From NCBI GenBank assembly GCA_018883725.1, contig JAHLFN010000067.1, forward strand, positions 1 to 64,000: a stretch of DNA of 64,000 nt, given 5' to 3'. Made by a program: the position numbers and the translations under genes. The notes beneath the pieces are model-generated. The model saw only the letters and a program-made list of their open reading frames with translations. It searched no databases and was not told the DNA's origin. Below are positions 62,308 through 64,000 of this stretch, piece by piece (the first letter of the stretch is position 1; the number at the start of each line of letters is the position of its first letter). This DNA comes from Candidatus Fusobacterium pullicola. GTDB lineage: Bacteria > Fusobacteriota > Fusobacteriia > Fusobacteriales > Fusobacteriaceae.

Positions 62308-63827
62308 TGAATATATTTAAAGATATAAAGCTTTTACTTGCTTTTGGATTAAAAAATAATCTAATTGGAAAATATGATAAAATAATTGCTAGAAATGAGA
62401 TACTACACCTATTAAAATTAGATGAATGGGAAGATGTAGAGTATAGCGAAGCTGAAATTCCTGAATACCCTACTGAAATTTTAAATAGAATGTGTGATTA
62501 TGCAGTAGAAAAAGGTATCATCGAGGATACAATCACTATGAGAGATCTTTTTGATACTGAAATTATGGGAAAATTAACTCCTACTGCTACTCAAATTATA
62601 GAAAAATTTGAAAAAATCTCTCAAGATAAGGGAGTAGAAGAAGCTACTAATTTCTATTATGACTTTGCTCAAAAATCTAACTATATTAGAATGGATAGAA
62701 TAGCAAAGAACATGCACTGGTACTCAGCTACTGAGTATGGTGATATGGAAATAACAGTAAATCTTTCTAAACCTGAAAAAGACCCTAGAGATATTGCTAA
62801 AGAGAGATTAATGCCTCAGTCTTCATACCCAAAATGCCTACTTTGTTATGAGAATGTGGGATACTCTGGTAGGGTAAATCACCCTGCTCGTCAAAATCAT
62901 AGAGTTATTCCACTAACTCTAACAAATGAGCCTTGGTTTATTCAATATTCTCCATATGTATATTACAATGAACATGCCATTGTATTCTCTGGAGAACACA
63001 GACCTATGAAAATTACAAAGGAAGCTCTTGATAGACTTACAAGTTTTACAGAGCAAGTTCCACACTATTTCCTAGGTTCAAATGCAGATCTACCAATAGT
63101 TGGAGGTTCTATCCTTAGCCACGACCACTATCAAGGTGGACACCATGAATTTCCTATGGCTAAAGCTCCTGTAGAGAAGGAAGTTATTTTCAAAGGATAT
63201 GAAGATATAAAAGCTGGAATTGTAAAATGGCCTATGTCTGTACTTAGAATAACTGGAAAAGATAGAGCTAAATTAGTTGAATTAGCTGATAAAATTTTAA
63301 AATCTTGGAGAGAATACAGTGATGAATCTCTTGGAATATTTGCTTATTCAAAGGATACTCCTCACAACACTATCACTCCAATAGCTAGAAGAAGAGGAGA
63401 AAACTTCGAATTAGATTTAGTTCTTAGAAATAATAGAACTAGTGAAGAGCATCCACTTGGAATATTCCACCCTCATGCTGATGTTCATAATATTAAAAAG
63501 GAAAATATTGGACTTATTGAGGTAATGGGACTTGCTGTTCTACCTGGAAGATTAAAAGAAGAATTAGAGATTTTAAGTGAATATATCGTTGCTTCTAACT
63601 ATGAAGAAAAGATAAAAAATGATAGTAAAGTTGAGAAGCATTTAGATTGGATAAAAAATATTATGAAAAAACATGAAAAAATATCTTCTCAAAATGCTCA
63701 TGATATATTAAAATCTGAAGTAGGAATTACTTTCTCTAGAGTTCTTGAAGATGCTGGTGTCTATAAAAGAGATGAGAAAGGACAAGCTGGTTTAATAAGA
63801 TTTGTTGACCATGTAAATAGTATTTAA
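62307..63827 (+). CDS. galT: galactose-1-phosphate uridylyltransferase (type 2)
   Basis: Exchanges UDP-glucose with galactose-1-phosphate. At 506 residues it belongs to the longer GalT family found in Firmicutes and relatives. The histidines are in HPARQNHRVIPL near 195 and SHDHYQGGHHEF near 275, the latter being the HxHxQ-type active site. It follows galK with one-base overlap and precedes galE. Confidence 0.96.
   Translation: MNIFKDIKLLLAFGLKNNLIGKYDKIIARNEILHLLKLDEWEDVEYSEAEIPEYPTEILNRMCDYAVEKGIIEDTITMRDLFDTEIMGKLTPTATQIIEKFEKISQDKGVEEATNFYYDFAQKSNYIRMDRIAKNMHWYSATEYGDMEITVNLSKPEKDPRDIAKERLMPQSSYPKCLLCYENVGYSGRVNHPARQNHRVIPLTLTNEPWFIQYSPYVYYNEHAIVFSGEHRPMKITKEALDRLTSFTEQVPHYFLGSNADLPIVGGSILSHDHYQGGHHEFPMAKAPVEKEVIFKGYEDIKAGIVKWPMSVLRITGKDRAKLVELADKILKSWREYSDESLGIFAYSKDTPHNTITPIARRRGENFELDLVLRNNRTSEEHPLGIFHPHADVHNIKKENIGLIEVMGLAVLPGRLKEELEILSEYIVASNYEEKIKNDSKVEKHLDWIKNIMKKHEKISSQNAHDILKSEVGITFSRVLEDAGVYKRDEKGQAGLIRFVDHVNSI

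Positions 63828-64000
<173 letters not shown>

Overview
The window is AT-rich DNA with densely packed genes, strong AGGAGG-type ribosome binding sites and TTGACA/TATAAT-like promoters. Gene content points to the genus Fusobacterium: a complete methylaspartate (glutamate mutase) module joined to citramalate-lyase-type citDEF genes, a giant acyl-CoA dehydratase activase fusion, SstT, an rimP-nusA-ylxR-infB operon, and lysine and SAM-I riboswitches. A gut-type species of the F. varium/ulcerans/mortiferum kind is a guess; no rRNA or tRNA is present to settle it.

Layout. 1-2238: polyamine genes speD-speE facing an XRE-cupin regulator. 2337-5818: a His/Cys-rich MarR regulator with twin operators, yebC, a 5-formyl-THF cyclo-ligase, a degenerate uracil-DNA glycosylase homologue and walJ. 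6047-6727: a DUF554 membrane protein. 6837-9564: an ATP-grasp ligase with two serine hydrolases, of unknown function, under a promoter with a palindromic operator. 9723-12384: two amino-acid/dicarboxylate symporters. 12394-15081: dapF and lysA, the latter behind a lysine riboswitch. 15143-18771: glycerate kinase, a GntP permease and a CdaR-type regulator broken by two homopolymer frameshifts. 18882-21245: gmhA, a LysR regulator and a Cof-type HAD phosphatase.

21387-36663 (all minus strand) is a housekeeping block: rimP-nusA-ylxRQ-infB-rbfA-recJ-tig, ending at a long perfect hairpin, then clpP-clpX-lon-engB-valS. 37002-45202 (plus strand) holds glutamate mutase (S, L, E), methylaspartate ammonia-lyase, citDEF and a SatP-type acetate transporter. 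Together they would take glutamate through methylaspartate, mesaconate and citramalate to pyruvate and acetate. Mesaconase and the lyase-activating enzymes CitC, CitG and CitX are not in the window.

45247-47994: metK under a SAM-I riboswitch, then asnA behind what reads as a transcription attenuator. A 24-residue leader peptide carries six consecutive Asn codons and is followed by mutually exclusive hairpins and an intrinsic terminator. This is the most striking regulatory element here. 48064-54111: split ThrE-type exporter, membrane-anchored oligoendopeptidase F, uracil permease, thiamine pyrophosphokinase and a secreted DNase-I-fold enzyme. 54320-59715: an HAD-IB phosphatase, a small secreted protein and the 1411-residue activase/dehydratase fusion. 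59803-64000: a ROK repressor facing galK-galT-galE (galE runs off the end).

Several starts were moved from the longest open frame to an internal codon because the ribosome binding site lies inside the longer reading. All functional calls rest on sequence reading and family knowledge; no database search was run.
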